In this document: positions 7,463-13,038 of the stretch, piece after piece
Layout of the letters: each line of letters starts with the position of its first letter
Position numbering within the stretch: position 1 is the stretch's first letter
Assembly: GCA_005877225.1 (NCBI GenBank)
Contig: VBPK01000074.1
Coordinates: 1 to 13,038 of the forward strand
Direction: 5' to 3'
Origin: Nitrososphaerota archaeon
GTDB lineage: Archaea; Thermoproteota; Nitrososphaeria; Nitrososphaerales; Gagatemarchaeaceae
Length of the DNA stretch: 13,038 nucleotides
The notes under the pieces: model-generated
What the model was told of the DNA's origin: nothing
Seen by the model: the letters and a program-made list of their open reading frames with translations, nothing else
The model's database searches: none
Position numbers and translations under genes: made by a program

Positions 7463-8460
7463 CAGGTTCCCTTTCCGAGTTCAATCAACATTTCCTCGAC
7501 ATGTCGATCAATCTGGTTAAGTGCCTTTTGAAGACGCACACGGTGTTCGACGTCCCAGCCTCGACACTTGCTTGGCGAAAGGAGAAGGATCTCATCACGA
7601 GCCGCCTCCAGCGTGTTCAAGTAAGTATTCCAAATCGTGACGTCGCCAGAAATAATCGTCTTGAGCACGGGCTTTCTGCCGCCAGCTCTCTCCTGCTTGA
7701 CGTATGAAACGACAGAGTGGTACTCCCGTTCGGGAAGTGTCCTCTTGGCTTCGACAAGTTGCTCTACATCGTCTTCAGTCTCGGCGACACCAGGCATCGA
7801 ATCCACGTCGTCGAGGTCGAGCTGCTTTTTCGCAACGGCCTCCACGATTCGGGGCCTGGCCCCTTCAGGAATCTTTCGAAGTGAAGAGACCAACTTCGTG
7901 ACATTGTGAACGTCTTTTTCGATGTCCCCTTGTTCTTGAGCTTCAAGGATCGCCTTCCGACTCGCCCGATCGAGCGGAGCGACCGTCGTGATCATTCGGG
8001 TGGAACTTCCTTTAGGCAAATGCTCCGCACGCCGGAGTTCTCTCGCGCGCAAGATTTCCTTGACGTGATCTCCCTGCACGTCGAGGACTTTTCCCAAATC
8101 ACTGAGGGAACCGTATGCCTTTGTCTCCCATAGCGCCGCAATTGCATCCTCGCGCTCCCAACCATGGAGGTCCTTCCGCTTGACGTTCTCGAGTAACGCA
8201 ACTTCGAGCACGCGCCGGTCGTCTGCCTCCATGATCGCCACGGGCACCTCTTTCAGCTTGGCGATCTTCGCCGCGCGCCAGCGTTGTTCCCCCGCAACTA
8301 TTTCGTAACCCTTGCGTACAGTCCTAACAATGATCGGAACCAGCACGCCTTCTCGCTTAACGGAGTGAGCGAGCTCCTCGATGAACTCCTGATCGAATTC
8401 CTGGCGCACCTGAGACTCGCGTGAATGAAGTTGGTCCAACGGGACGACCTTGTACTCCAC
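7462..8460 (-). CDS. ParB/Spo0J-like DNA-binding protein
   Basis: A 332-aa ParB-family protein. The N-terminal ParB/sulfiredoxin-like domain (about 1-105) has the nucleotide-binding box as G-E-Q-R-W-R-A-A (57-64) and the second conserved patch E-N-V-K-R-K-D-L (91-98) followed by W-E-R-E-D-A. A helix-turn-helix-like segment follows (about 115-140, L-S-D-L-G-K-V-L-D-V). The C-terminal 160 residues are helical, charged and unlike the usual ParB dimer domain. In chromosome and plasmid partition ParB binds CTP and spreads from parS; no ParA gene is present here, so partitioning is unlikely to be the whole role. The start is GTG at 8460, preceded by a weak GGGG ribosome site. It heads a cluster with the 229-aa protein (1-bp overlap) and the methyltransferase. 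The 20-bp palindrome just upstream is a candidate binding site or operator. Confidence 0.9.
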   Translation of the reverse strand: MEYKVVPLDQLHSRESQVRQEFDQEFIEELAHSVKREGVLVPIIVRTVRKGYEIVAGEQRWRAAKIAKLKEVPVAIMEADDRRVLEVALLENVKRKDLHGWEREDAIAALWETKAYGSLSDLGKVLDVQGDHVKEILRARELRRAEHLPKGSSTRMITTVAPLDRASRKAILEAQEQGDIEKDVHNVTKLVSSLRKIPEGARPRIVEAVAKKQLDLDDVDSMPGVAETEDDVEQLVEAKRTLPEREYHSVVSYVKQERAGGRKPVLKTIISGDVTIWNTYLNTLEAARDEILLLSPSKCRGWDVEHRVRLQKALNQIDRHVEEMLIELGKGT

Positions 8461-8491
8461 GATTTACCCCAACCGGATATTGCGATTCCAT

Positions 8492-8511
8492 AGAGGGTAT
8501 ATATACCCTCT
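8492..8511. promoter_or_regulatory. Perfect 20-bp palindrome with embedded TATA sequence
   Basis: The two 10-base halves, AGAGGGTATA and TATACCCTCT, are exact reverse complements, giving a spacer-free perfect palindrome whose centre is TATATATA. It lies 31 bp before the ParB-like start and 149 bp before the divergent zinc-ribbon gene. It could be a promoter TATA box that a dimeric repressor covers, or a parS-like site for the ParB-like protein. Confidence 0.65.
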
Positions 8512-8569
8512 GACGAATCTTCATCGACGGGGGCGCGACCGTAACGGACAGTTAATGTCGTCAGGAATA

Positions 8570-8630
8570 GATTACTTGGGTTTGTAGTGTACAACCAATA
8601 CGATACATTTGCGAAGTAATCGGTGATTAC
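8570..8630. repeat. Repeated GATTAC/GTAATC elements and short dyads
   Basis: GATTACTT (8570-8577) recurs as its reverse complement AAGTAATC (8614-8621), and a further GATTAC (8625-8630) forms a 6-bp-arm inverted repeat with the latter across a GGT spacer (8616-8630). Between them TTGTA-GTG-TACAA (8582-8594) is a second small dyad. All lie in the divergent control region, just upstream of the zinc-ribbon gene. They look like protein-binding sites for one or two dimeric regulators. Confidence 0.5.
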
Positions 8631-8660
8631 ATTCCAGACAATCCGATCCGTCACGCTAGT

Positions 8661-9122
8661 GTGGAGTACCAGTGCCACGATTGCTCGAAGCCGATTCGAG
8701 TGGGAGACCTGTATTACAACCGTCGGACCGACTTCACCATCCTTTGTCTTGTCTGCTTCAATCAGAGAAAGACGCAGTGGTTGAAGCTCCGCGACGTGCG
8801 AGGAAAGAAGGAGAACTTGCTTTCAGATCTTCGCCGGGGTTCGTGGACCGCAAGTCAACTTCATACAAAATACGGATCGAGCTATAGCAAGTGGATTAGG
8901 GACTTGAAGCTCAAAGGGCATCCGATCTGGAGAACGAGAATCGGTGGGGCTGTTATCTATCACATCCAGGAGGATGAATATCCGGGCATCCGGTGCCGGA
9001 AGTGCGGTCGGTTTTTCGATACTACTCCCGATACAATAACGGCCAAGAAACATCTGTGTCCAGATTGCCTCGCCTCGCTCGGGATCCTTGGGGCGGTTGC
9101 CAAAGGACCGACAGGAAACTGA
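8661..9122 (+). CDS. Zinc ribbon - winged helix - zinc ribbon protein
   Basis: A 153-aa protein with two four-cysteine zinc sites flanking a DNA-binding-like core. The first site is C5-x2-C8 with C29-x2-C32; the second is C112-x2-C115 with C133-x2-C136. Residues about 50-102 (L-L-S-D-L-R-R-G ... W-I-R-D-L-K-L-K-G ... I-Y-H-I) have the helix and wing pattern of a winged helix-turn-helix. The start is GTG at 8661. It is divergent from the ParB-like operon across 200 bp that contain a 20-bp palindrome and repeated short dyads, so autoregulation and control of that operon is a reasonable inference. No enzyme motif is present. An alternative role as a zinc-binding accessory subunit of the cluster cannot be excluded. 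Confidence 0.75.
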   Translation: MEYQCHDCSKPIRVGDLYYNRRTDFTILCLVCFNQRKTQWLKLRDVRGKKENLLSDLRRGSWTASQLHTKYGSSYSKWIRDLKLKGHPIWRTRIGGAVIYHIQEDEYPGIRCRKCGRFFDTTPDTITAKKHLCPDCLASLGILGAVAKGPTGN

Positions 9123-9319
9123 CCAGATGATGGAGCCCGCCTCTCAGCGGATCGCGCTCACGCGGGAACGCTTTCCTTCGAAGAGAAATGGTGCGATCTG
9201 CCCGAGTTACCGGGTCTTGGTGGAAGGCTGACCGAGGCGAATACGATTTCCGCGAACGCAATCGAGACACGGATCCTCCACCATGCGTCTCGGACTCTCC
9301 ACGTACTTATCAGTGAGCT

Positions 9320-9597
9320 TCAGTCGATCCGGATGACCACGACGTCTGGATCCCGGATTCCTCGAACCATTCGTCGTAGTGGCCCTCGTCCAGGACGTCA
9401 AAGAGGACGCAGATGACGCCCGAAAAGTAGAGTCGGTAGCGCGCGATCTTGTCCGCGATGGATTGGAGGCCCTGGTTCGTCGTCGGGCCTTTGATCTCGA
9501 TCGCAATGTTGCCCACCACGATGTCTGATGAGGGGAATCTGACACGACGCGGGAACGAAAAAAGGGACGAACCGGATTGGGCCCGTCCATGAAACAT
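9320..9597 (-). pseudogene. Frameshifted small PD-(D/E)XK nuclease-like gene
   Basis: The frame from ATG 9597 encodes F-P-S-S-D-I-V-V-G-N-I-A-I-E-I-K-G-P, a clear PD-(D/E)XK core (Asp, then E-I-K), then a helix (I-A-D-K-I-A-R-Y) and a strand ending V-L-F-D-V. After D-E-W-F-E-E the sequence turns to low-complexity residues and stops at 9310-9312. In another frame, from the same point (near 9361), the sequence reads I-R-D-P-D-V-V-V-I-R-I-D and stops at 9320-9322, which looks like the proper last strand of such a domain. A single-base deletion near 9361 explains this. The ATG lies 4 nt after the stop of the RAM-domain gene, so the two were probably one transcript. It may be a true pseudogene or a sequencing error, or simply a short gene with a diverged end. 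Confidence 0.55.
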
Positions 9598-9601
9598 TGT
9601 T

Positions 9602-10102
9602 CTAATACTTCGAGAACGCCGGGAGCGTCTCGGTCGAGAGCACGCCGGGCATGCCCTGGACCTTCGTCACGACGGACTCGAGGAGGTTCTCGCGGGGGTC
9701 CGCGCTGATGCGGGCCACGATGTCCTCGTCGCCGGTCGTGCCGATGATCTCCTGGATCTCGGGGACGTTCTTCAACGCGCTCATCGTCTTCTGCGTGTCG
9801 GTCGAGCGAATGAGGAGGTACGCGTTGCTGGCGTGCCCATCTTTCTTACTCGACGTCCAGTCCTGGAGTGCCGGATAGCTCCGGAGCCCTCGGACGTGGT
9901 CCCATGCTTGGACCTCGGACGCGAATGCGCGCAGCTCGTCCGTGTTCCGGAAGCCGCCCGCGATGGCGATGTCGTGACGCCCAAAGACGGCCTCGGCCTT
10001 CGCCACGTGGGGCTTGGCGCGGAGGGTCGTCAACATTCTCTCTACATATCCTGGCGCCACTTTGACAAAGATGACGCTTGTTCCAAATAGTTCGCTTGGC
10101 AT
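9602..10102 (-). CDS. Tandem AsnC/Lrp ligand-binding (RAM) domain protein without HTH
   Basis: A 166-aa protein made of two successive alpha-beta RAM/ACT-like domains, residues about 9-82 and 94-163. Each has the typical pattern of strand, helix, strand with a Gly/Asp turn (F-G-R-H-D-I-A-I-A-G-G and T-G-D-E-D-I-V-A-R-I), then helix and final strand (H-V-R-G-L-R-S and G-V-L-S-T-E-T). No helix-turn-helix precedes them. Stand-alone RAM proteins are known in archaea and are thought to bind small effectors such as amino acids or to pair with full-length Lrp regulators. The start is ATG at 10102 with a Shine-Dalgarno-like AAGGA at 10110-10114. Its GC-rich codon use matches the right-end genes more than the defence genes. 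Upstream lies an unusual array of dyads. Confidence 0.85.
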   Translation of the reverse strand: MPSELFGTSVIFVKVAPGYVERMLTTLRAKPHVAKAEAVFGRHDIAIAGGFRNTDELRAFASEVQAWDHVRGLRSYPALQDWTSSKKDGHASNAYLLIRSTDTQKTMSALKNVPEIQEIIGTTGDEDIVARISADPRENLLESVVTKVQGMPGVLSTETLPAFSKY

Positions 10103-10172
10103 TCAAAATTCCTTCGTCTCTCCCGACAAGGTCCTCGCACTTAAGGGTGCCTACGGTCCGCGACCCAGATAG

Positions 10173-10216
10173 ACCACATGTGGTTGGTTCGCGTCCGCGA
10201 ATAGACCAAACATGGT
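10173..10216. promoter_or_regulatory. Three dyads at exact 16-bp spacing (operator array)
   Basis: Element 1 is the perfect 12-bp palindrome ACCACATGTGGT (10173-10184). Element 2 is TTCGCG-TC-CGCGAA (10188-10201). Element 3 is ACCA-AACA-TGGT (10205-10216), sharing the ACCA-N4-TGGT layout of element 1. The centres are 16 bp apart, and elements 1 and 3 also form a direct repeat beginning ATAGACCA with a 32-bp period. The whole block is therefore symmetric around element 2. It lies 71-114 bp upstream of the RAM-domain gene start and suggests a multi-dimer regulator. Confidence 0.55.
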
Positions 10217-10222
10217 TAATCA

Positions 10223-10243
10223 CCGTGTGGACATGTCACATGG
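10223..10243 (-). terminator. Possible hairpin after the DCD-nuclease gene
   Basis: CCGTGTG (10223-10229) can pair with CACATGG (10237-10243) around a 7-nt loop, with one G-T wobble. It lies about 48 bp beyond the stop codon of the gene ending at 10291. No clear T-run follows, so it could equally be a further regulatory dyad related to the adjacent array. Confidence 0.2.
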
Positions 10244-10290
10244 AGAAATCTCGCGCGCGGATCGCTCGATCTGAGGAATTTTCCTGCTCC

Positions 10291-11145
10291 CTACTGGAAA
10301 CGAAAGCCATTGGGGAAGAGCTTCAGAAGTTGCGTTGGGAGAAGGTCATCGAGTTTCTCGAGATCTCGATCGTTAAGTGAGATGACGCGGAAGTCGTACT
10401 TGCGAAAAAGCTCTAGCTTGGTGCGCCTCCGCTCATTGTACTGCGGGTTGTCAAGCCCCCAGTATTCGATATAGCAATCGCCAATCGGCATATAGAAATC
10501 TGCATAGGCCTCCTCGGTCACGGGAAGCCTTCGTTCATAGGCGTGAGCGATCGGTGGGTGCCGTGTATAGAGCCAGTTGTCGATGAGCAGCTCTGCCTTC
10601 GATCGAACCCAGTGGCCGTCCGAACAGAGGAAGTTCGCGGGAAACTTCTTTCTGAAGTCCGTCTCCTCCTTGGTCCCTGGCGCTCCGATGGTTTCCTTTC
10701 GGCCCGTTGCGAGATCAAGAATTTCCTGGACAATTTCGATTGGTAGAGCGAAGTTGGTAAGAAATCCCCGCGAGTCGAAGGTGAGGCCGTGGATTGATTC
10801 GAGCTTCTTCCGTGGAACCGGAGTACTGAATCGTTTCTCAAGCGTCAATGGGACCTGAGCGCGGTATCGCCGCCCCCATTCGTCCTTGGCCAGATCTAGT
10901 TTGATTTCCGATGCAGCCGTGAAGTGTCCGACAAGCCTTCCTGCTTCGTAGTTATACAACAAGATCGGATCGCCACTTTTCAAGGTTGCGAACCGCGGTA
11001 AGTATTTCTCGGGTGAGCCTACAAGGCATCGCCGGAAGCAATCTTCCTCGGTATTGTCGTTGCATAGGAATACCCAACCCTGAGTTGGCGACGGCATCGT
11101 GAGACGTCGTAACAACATTCCCCCAAGGCTTAATTCTACCGCCAT
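10291..11145 (-). CDS. DCD (PUA-like) domain fused to Vsr-like endonuclease domain
   Basis: A 284-aa two-domain protein. Residues about 23-120 match a DCD-type PUA-like fold: G-W-V-F-L-C-N (23-29), N-x-T-E-E-D-C (29-36 region), L-K-S-G-D-P-I-L-L-Y-N (55-65), L-V-G-H-F-T-A (71-77), W-G-R-R-Y-R-A-Q-V (90-98). Residues about 172-275 match the archaeal Vsr-like/PD-(D/E)XK nuclease: V-R-S-K-A-E (180-185), A-D-F (Asp216), Y-I-E-Y-W-G (Glu227) and K-Y-D-F-R-V-I near the end. DCD and related PUA-like folds bind modified bases or nucleic acids in other proteins, so a modification-dependent or damage-directed endonuclease is inferred. The start is taken as ATG 11145; ATG 11097, just before the domain, is also plausible. 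The gene stands alone, divergent from the flavoprotein gene, and is lower in GC than its right-hand neighbours. Confidence 0.8.
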   Translation of the reverse strand: MAVELSLGGMLLRRLTMPSPTQGWVFLCNDNTEEDCFRRCLVGSPEKYLPRFATLKSGDPILLYNYEAGRLVGHFTAASEIKLDLAKDEWGRRYRAQVPLTLEKRFSTPVPRKKLESIHGLTFDSRGFLTNFALPIEIVQEILDLATGRKETIGAPGTKEETDFRKKFPANFLCSDGHWVRSKAELLIDNWLYTRHPPIAHAYERRLPVTEEAYADFYMPIGDCYIEYWGLDNPQYNERRRTKLELFRKYDFRVISLNDRDLEKLDDLLPTQLLKLFPNGFRFQ

Positions 11146-11247
11146 GTTTCGCCGATTAGAAAGCTCTCAACGAATCTACGCTGGCGTGACGCCTTCCTCC
11201 CGGTCAGAGTCACGAAATACCGCAGTCGTGTTCCCGCCCAAGGCAGA

Positions 11248-11976
11248 TTGGAGGTTGAGGCGCTGGCCGGTCCCCCGCGGGGCTTCAAGAGTCGAGTCGT
11301 GTCCTCGCGATCGCTCACTCCGACGACCCACGCGATCGAGGTGGAGAAACCGAAGGCCTTTACGTTCGGTCCCACTCAGTTCACGTTCCTGCAGCTGCAG
11401 ACCGAGGAGGGCATGGACGCGCGGCCCATGTCCCTCGCGACAAGTCCCACGCGCCCCCACCTCGAATACGCGGTCCGCCTCTCGGACTCCGCCTACAAGC
11501 GCGCCTTCGCGGCCCTCCGGCCCGATGACGAGGTCCGCGTCTTCGGCCCGATCGGCGACTTCGTGCTGCACGAAACGCGGCCCGCCGTCCTCGTGGCGGG
11601 AGGCATCGGCATCACGCCCCTCAAAGGCATGGCCGAGTACGCGGCCGACAAGGCGTTGCCCATCCCGATCCGGCTCGTCTACAGCAATCGGAGCGAGGAC
11701 GAGATCGTGTACCGAGACGAACTCGAGGCGCTCGAAAAGCAGAGCCCCCGGTTCCGCGTGCTCTACACCCTCACCCGCACCTCGGCGCAGGGGTGGCAAG
11801 GGACGACGGGACGGATTGGCCGGGAACTTGTCCAAGAGGCGGCGCTCGGGCTTGACGACCCGATCTACTACATCAGCGGCACACCCAGCATGGTCGTGGG
11901 AACCCTGCGGTTACTCCGAGGCTTGGGTGTCCCCGAATCAGACGTCGAGATCGAAGCGTTCCGCGGATACGAATAG
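11248..11976 (+). CDS. Ferredoxin-NAD(P)H reductase-like flavoprotein
   Basis: A 242-aa FNR-superfamily protein expected to move electrons between NAD(P)H and a one-electron carrier through FAD. The FAD-binding barrel (about 14-105) contains R-P-M-S (59-62), the flavin isoalloxazine/phosphate motif, and G-P-I-G-D-F (100-105). The NAD-binding domain starts at V-L-V-A-G-G-I-G-I-T-P (114-124) and ends with I-S-G-T-P-S-M-V (209-216) and the C-terminal E-x-F-x-G-Y. In most relatives the residue before G211 is Cys; here it is Ser. There is no 2Fe-2S domain. The start is a TTG at 11248; the frame is open upstream to a TAA at 11131 but has no other start codon. Codon use is GC-rich, like host genes. 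The electron donor and acceptor cannot be deduced from the neighbours. Confidence 0.88.
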   Translation: MEVEALAGPPRGFKSRVVSSRSLTPTTHAIEVEKPKAFTFGPTQFTFLQLQTEEGMDARPMSLATSPTRPHLEYAVRLSDSAYKRAFAALRPDDEVRVFGPIGDFVLHETRPAVLVAGGIGITPLKGMAEYAADKALPIPIRLVYSNRSEDEIVYRDELEALEKQSPRFRVLYTLTRTSAQGWQGTTGRIGRELVQEAALGLDDPIYYISGTPSMVVGTLRLLRGLGVPESDVEIEAFRGYE

Positions 11977-12014
11977 GCGGTATTCCAGGGTCGGGTTCTT
12001 CACTTCCGCCCAGG

Positions 12015-12030
12015 ACCTTCCCGGGAAGGT
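12015..12030. terminator. Perfect 16-bp palindrome between convergent genes
   Basis: ACCTTCCC-GGGAAGGT is an exact palindrome that can fold as a 6-bp stem with a CCGG loop. It sits in the 67-bp gap between two converging genes (stops at 11976 and 12044), where a bidirectional terminator would be expected. No T-run is adjacent, so a terminator role is tentative. Confidence 0.3.
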
Positions 12031-12043
12031 GTGGGGGCATGGG

Positions 12044-13038
12044 TCAATGGATCTGGATGTTCCCCCGGAGGAGGACGCCGGAGCGGGCGTATCCCTCGAG
12101 AGAGATCGAGAACGTGTCTGAGCCCGCGCCCGACTCCGAGAGGTCCTCGACGACCACGACGAAGTTCGTGAACGCCCCATTGGCGAATCCGGTCCCCTTG
12201 ATTGTTGCTTTCGTCCCCTCGACGCTCACGGAGGAGATGAACGCGGAGGTGAACGTCAGCTTGGACGCGTCGTCGATGTAGTCGACCTTCCCCTTGAGGT
12301 CGGTATGCGCCACGAGATTGAAGTGCCCCTCGCCACCGGTCTGGTCCGTCGGGATTGCTCCGCCCCCCGTGACTTTGCGCGGTACGGGTGCGGTTGCGCC
12401 TCCGACGACGAAGTCGAAGGCTCGAGTCGCGTCGACGTCCTGGAGGATTGGATCCCCGGCGATCTCGCCGAAACTGAGCGCGGTCACGCTGAACAGGACG
12501 GCCCCGTTCGCGGGGCTCCCGACATCCGCCAGGGGCACGTCGATCGTGATTGTGCCCGTCGCCTGGTTGAGGCTCCCGCTCTGGACCTTCTCTTCCGGAT
12601 ACCGGATGATCTTACAGTTCTCCGGGGTCGTCGTGACGCATCCGTTCCCGGGATCCGCCCCCTGCGCGGAGGTCCCCGTCCCGGAGAAGAACGTCGGCAG
12701 TTCGCTCGTGAGGGACTTGCTCGCGCCCGCGTAGAAGATCCGGAAGCTCGCCTCACTGTCGTCCCCGAAGGCGGCGGATTGCCACCGCGTGAGCCAGATG
12801 GCCGAGCTCGCACCGCTCGGAGGCGCGAGGCTCGCCAAGTTCGCGACCATCATCGTGACCCGCAGGCTATTCGAGACGGGCTGGCTCAGGGCGACACGGG
12901 TGAAGTCCATCTGCGGGAAGTTCGGGCCCGGTCCCGGAGGTGTGGGGAAGTAGTGCGGGTATCGTGCGTCCCCCGTGGGGTCCGCCATTGGGTTCGCGGG
13001 TGCCGTCCCGCGGATCTTCTTCCCGAGGGCCCCGGGTC
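12044..13038 (-). CDS. Secreted/surface beta-rich protein, C-terminal part
   Basis: The C-terminal 330 residues of a larger protein. The frame is open past the ATG at 12988 to the right edge, and that ATG has no upstream signal, so I treat it as internal. Composition is rich in Gly, Ser, Thr and Pro with few Cys, as in extracellular archaeal proteins. Counting from ATG 12988: residues 1-200 form a beta-sandwich-like region (D-F-T-R-V-A-L-S, S-L-R-V-T-M-M-V, I-W-L-T-R-W-Q) of the kind that follows subtilase or surface domains. Residues 205-314 begin K-V-T-G-G-G-A-I and end G-N-I-Q-I-H, a recurring C-terminal domain of exported bacterial and archaeal proteins. No transmembrane anchor is visible at the C-terminus. 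Enzymatic activity, if any, would be upstream of this window. High GC suggests host backbone. Confidence 0.75.
   Translation of the reverse strand, partial: PGALGKKIRGTAPANPMADPTGDARYPHYFPTPPGPGPNFPQMDFTRVALSQPVSNSLRVTMMVANLASLAPPSGASSAIWLTRWQSAAFGDDSEASFRIFYAGASKSLTSELPTFFSGTGTSAQGADPGNGCVTTTPENCKIIRYPEEKVQSGSLNQATGTITIDVPLADVGSPANGAVLFSVTALSFGEIAGDPILQDVDATRAFDFVVGGATAPVPRKVTGGGAIPTDQTGGEGHFNLVAHTDLKGKVDYIDDASKLTFTSAFISSVSVEGTKATIKGTGFANGAFTNFVVVVEDLSESGAGSDTFSISLEGYARSGVLLRGNIQIH

Noticed and set aside
10169..10217. CRISPR-like repeat pair (ATAGACCA...GGTT twice, 32-bp period)
   Set aside because: There are only two imperfect copies, and the intervening sequence is itself a palindrome. 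No cas gene is present. An operator array fits better.
11176..11835. 219-codon minus-strand frame
   Set aside because: It is antisense to the FNR-like gene with GC-rich shadow composition and no motif.
11099..12121. 340-codon plus-strand frame across the flavoprotein gene
   Set aside because: It is extremely rich in Arg, Ser and Pro, a typical frame-shadow in GC-rich DNA. The overlapping 242-aa frame has all the FNR motifs.

Overview
The window most resembles chromosomal DNA of a moderately high-GC archaeon. The evidence is a stand-alone tandem AsnC/Lrp ligand-binding (RAM) protein, a TATA-like element about 26 bp upstream of one start codon that has no ribosome binding site (a leaderless pattern), and frequent GTG/TTG starts. 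A Thermoplasmatota-type host is a guess; no rRNA, tRNA or taxonomic marker gene is present. Base composition is mixed. Both the surface protein at the right end and the RAM gene are visibly GC-rich, whereas most of 1-9,300 and the gene at 10291-11145 are lower in GC, as expected of an accessory (defence) island beside or inside a host backbone.

Layout, left to right. (i) 1-3660, minus strand: a two-gene unit of a 263-aa PD-(D/E)XK-type nuclease (TTG start) followed, with a 4-bp overlap and an apparent CTG start, by a Ski2-like SF2 helicase of at least 957 aa that runs off the left edge. This gene order and domain content match Hachiman (HamA-HamB) anti-phage defence. (ii) 4030-4932, plus strand: a protein with an N-terminal PD...ExE nuclease-like region and a C-terminal EVE/PUA-like region, a design typical of enzymes that recognise modified DNA bases. 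(iii) 8460-5043, minus strand: a three-gene cluster of a ParB-like protein, an unrecognised 229-aa protein and a gamma-type N6-adenine DNA methyltransferase, the last with what looks like its own internal promoter. (iv) 8461-8660: a divergent intergenic region with a perfect 20-bp palindrome containing a TATA sequence, plus repeated GATTAC/GTAATC elements. It lies opposite a small zinc-ribbon/winged-helix/zinc-ribbon protein (8661-9122), a plausible regulator. (v) 9320-10102, minus strand: the tandem RAM protein followed by a frameshifted remnant of a small PD-(D/E)XK protein. (vi) 10103-10290: an intergenic region with three dyads spaced exactly 16 bp apart, a likely operator. (vii) 10291-11145, minus strand: a DCD (PUA-like) domain joined to a Vsr-like endonuclease domain, a second candidate modification-dependent nuclease. 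(viii) 11248-11976, plus strand: a ferredoxin-NAD(P)H reductase-like flavoprotein, converging on (ix) the C-terminal part of a secreted or surface beta-rich protein (12044-13038, open at the right edge).

Taken together, 1-11145 reads as a defence island: one recognisable Hachiman-like system, an adenine methyltransferase in an unusual ParB-containing operon, and two different proteins that each combine a base-reader fold with a nuclease fold. The least conventional parts are the ParB/unknown/methyltransferase cluster with its divergent zinc-ribbon partner, and the EVE-nuclease that converges on the methyltransferase. No CRISPR array, tRNA, rRNA, insertion sequence or integrase was seen.
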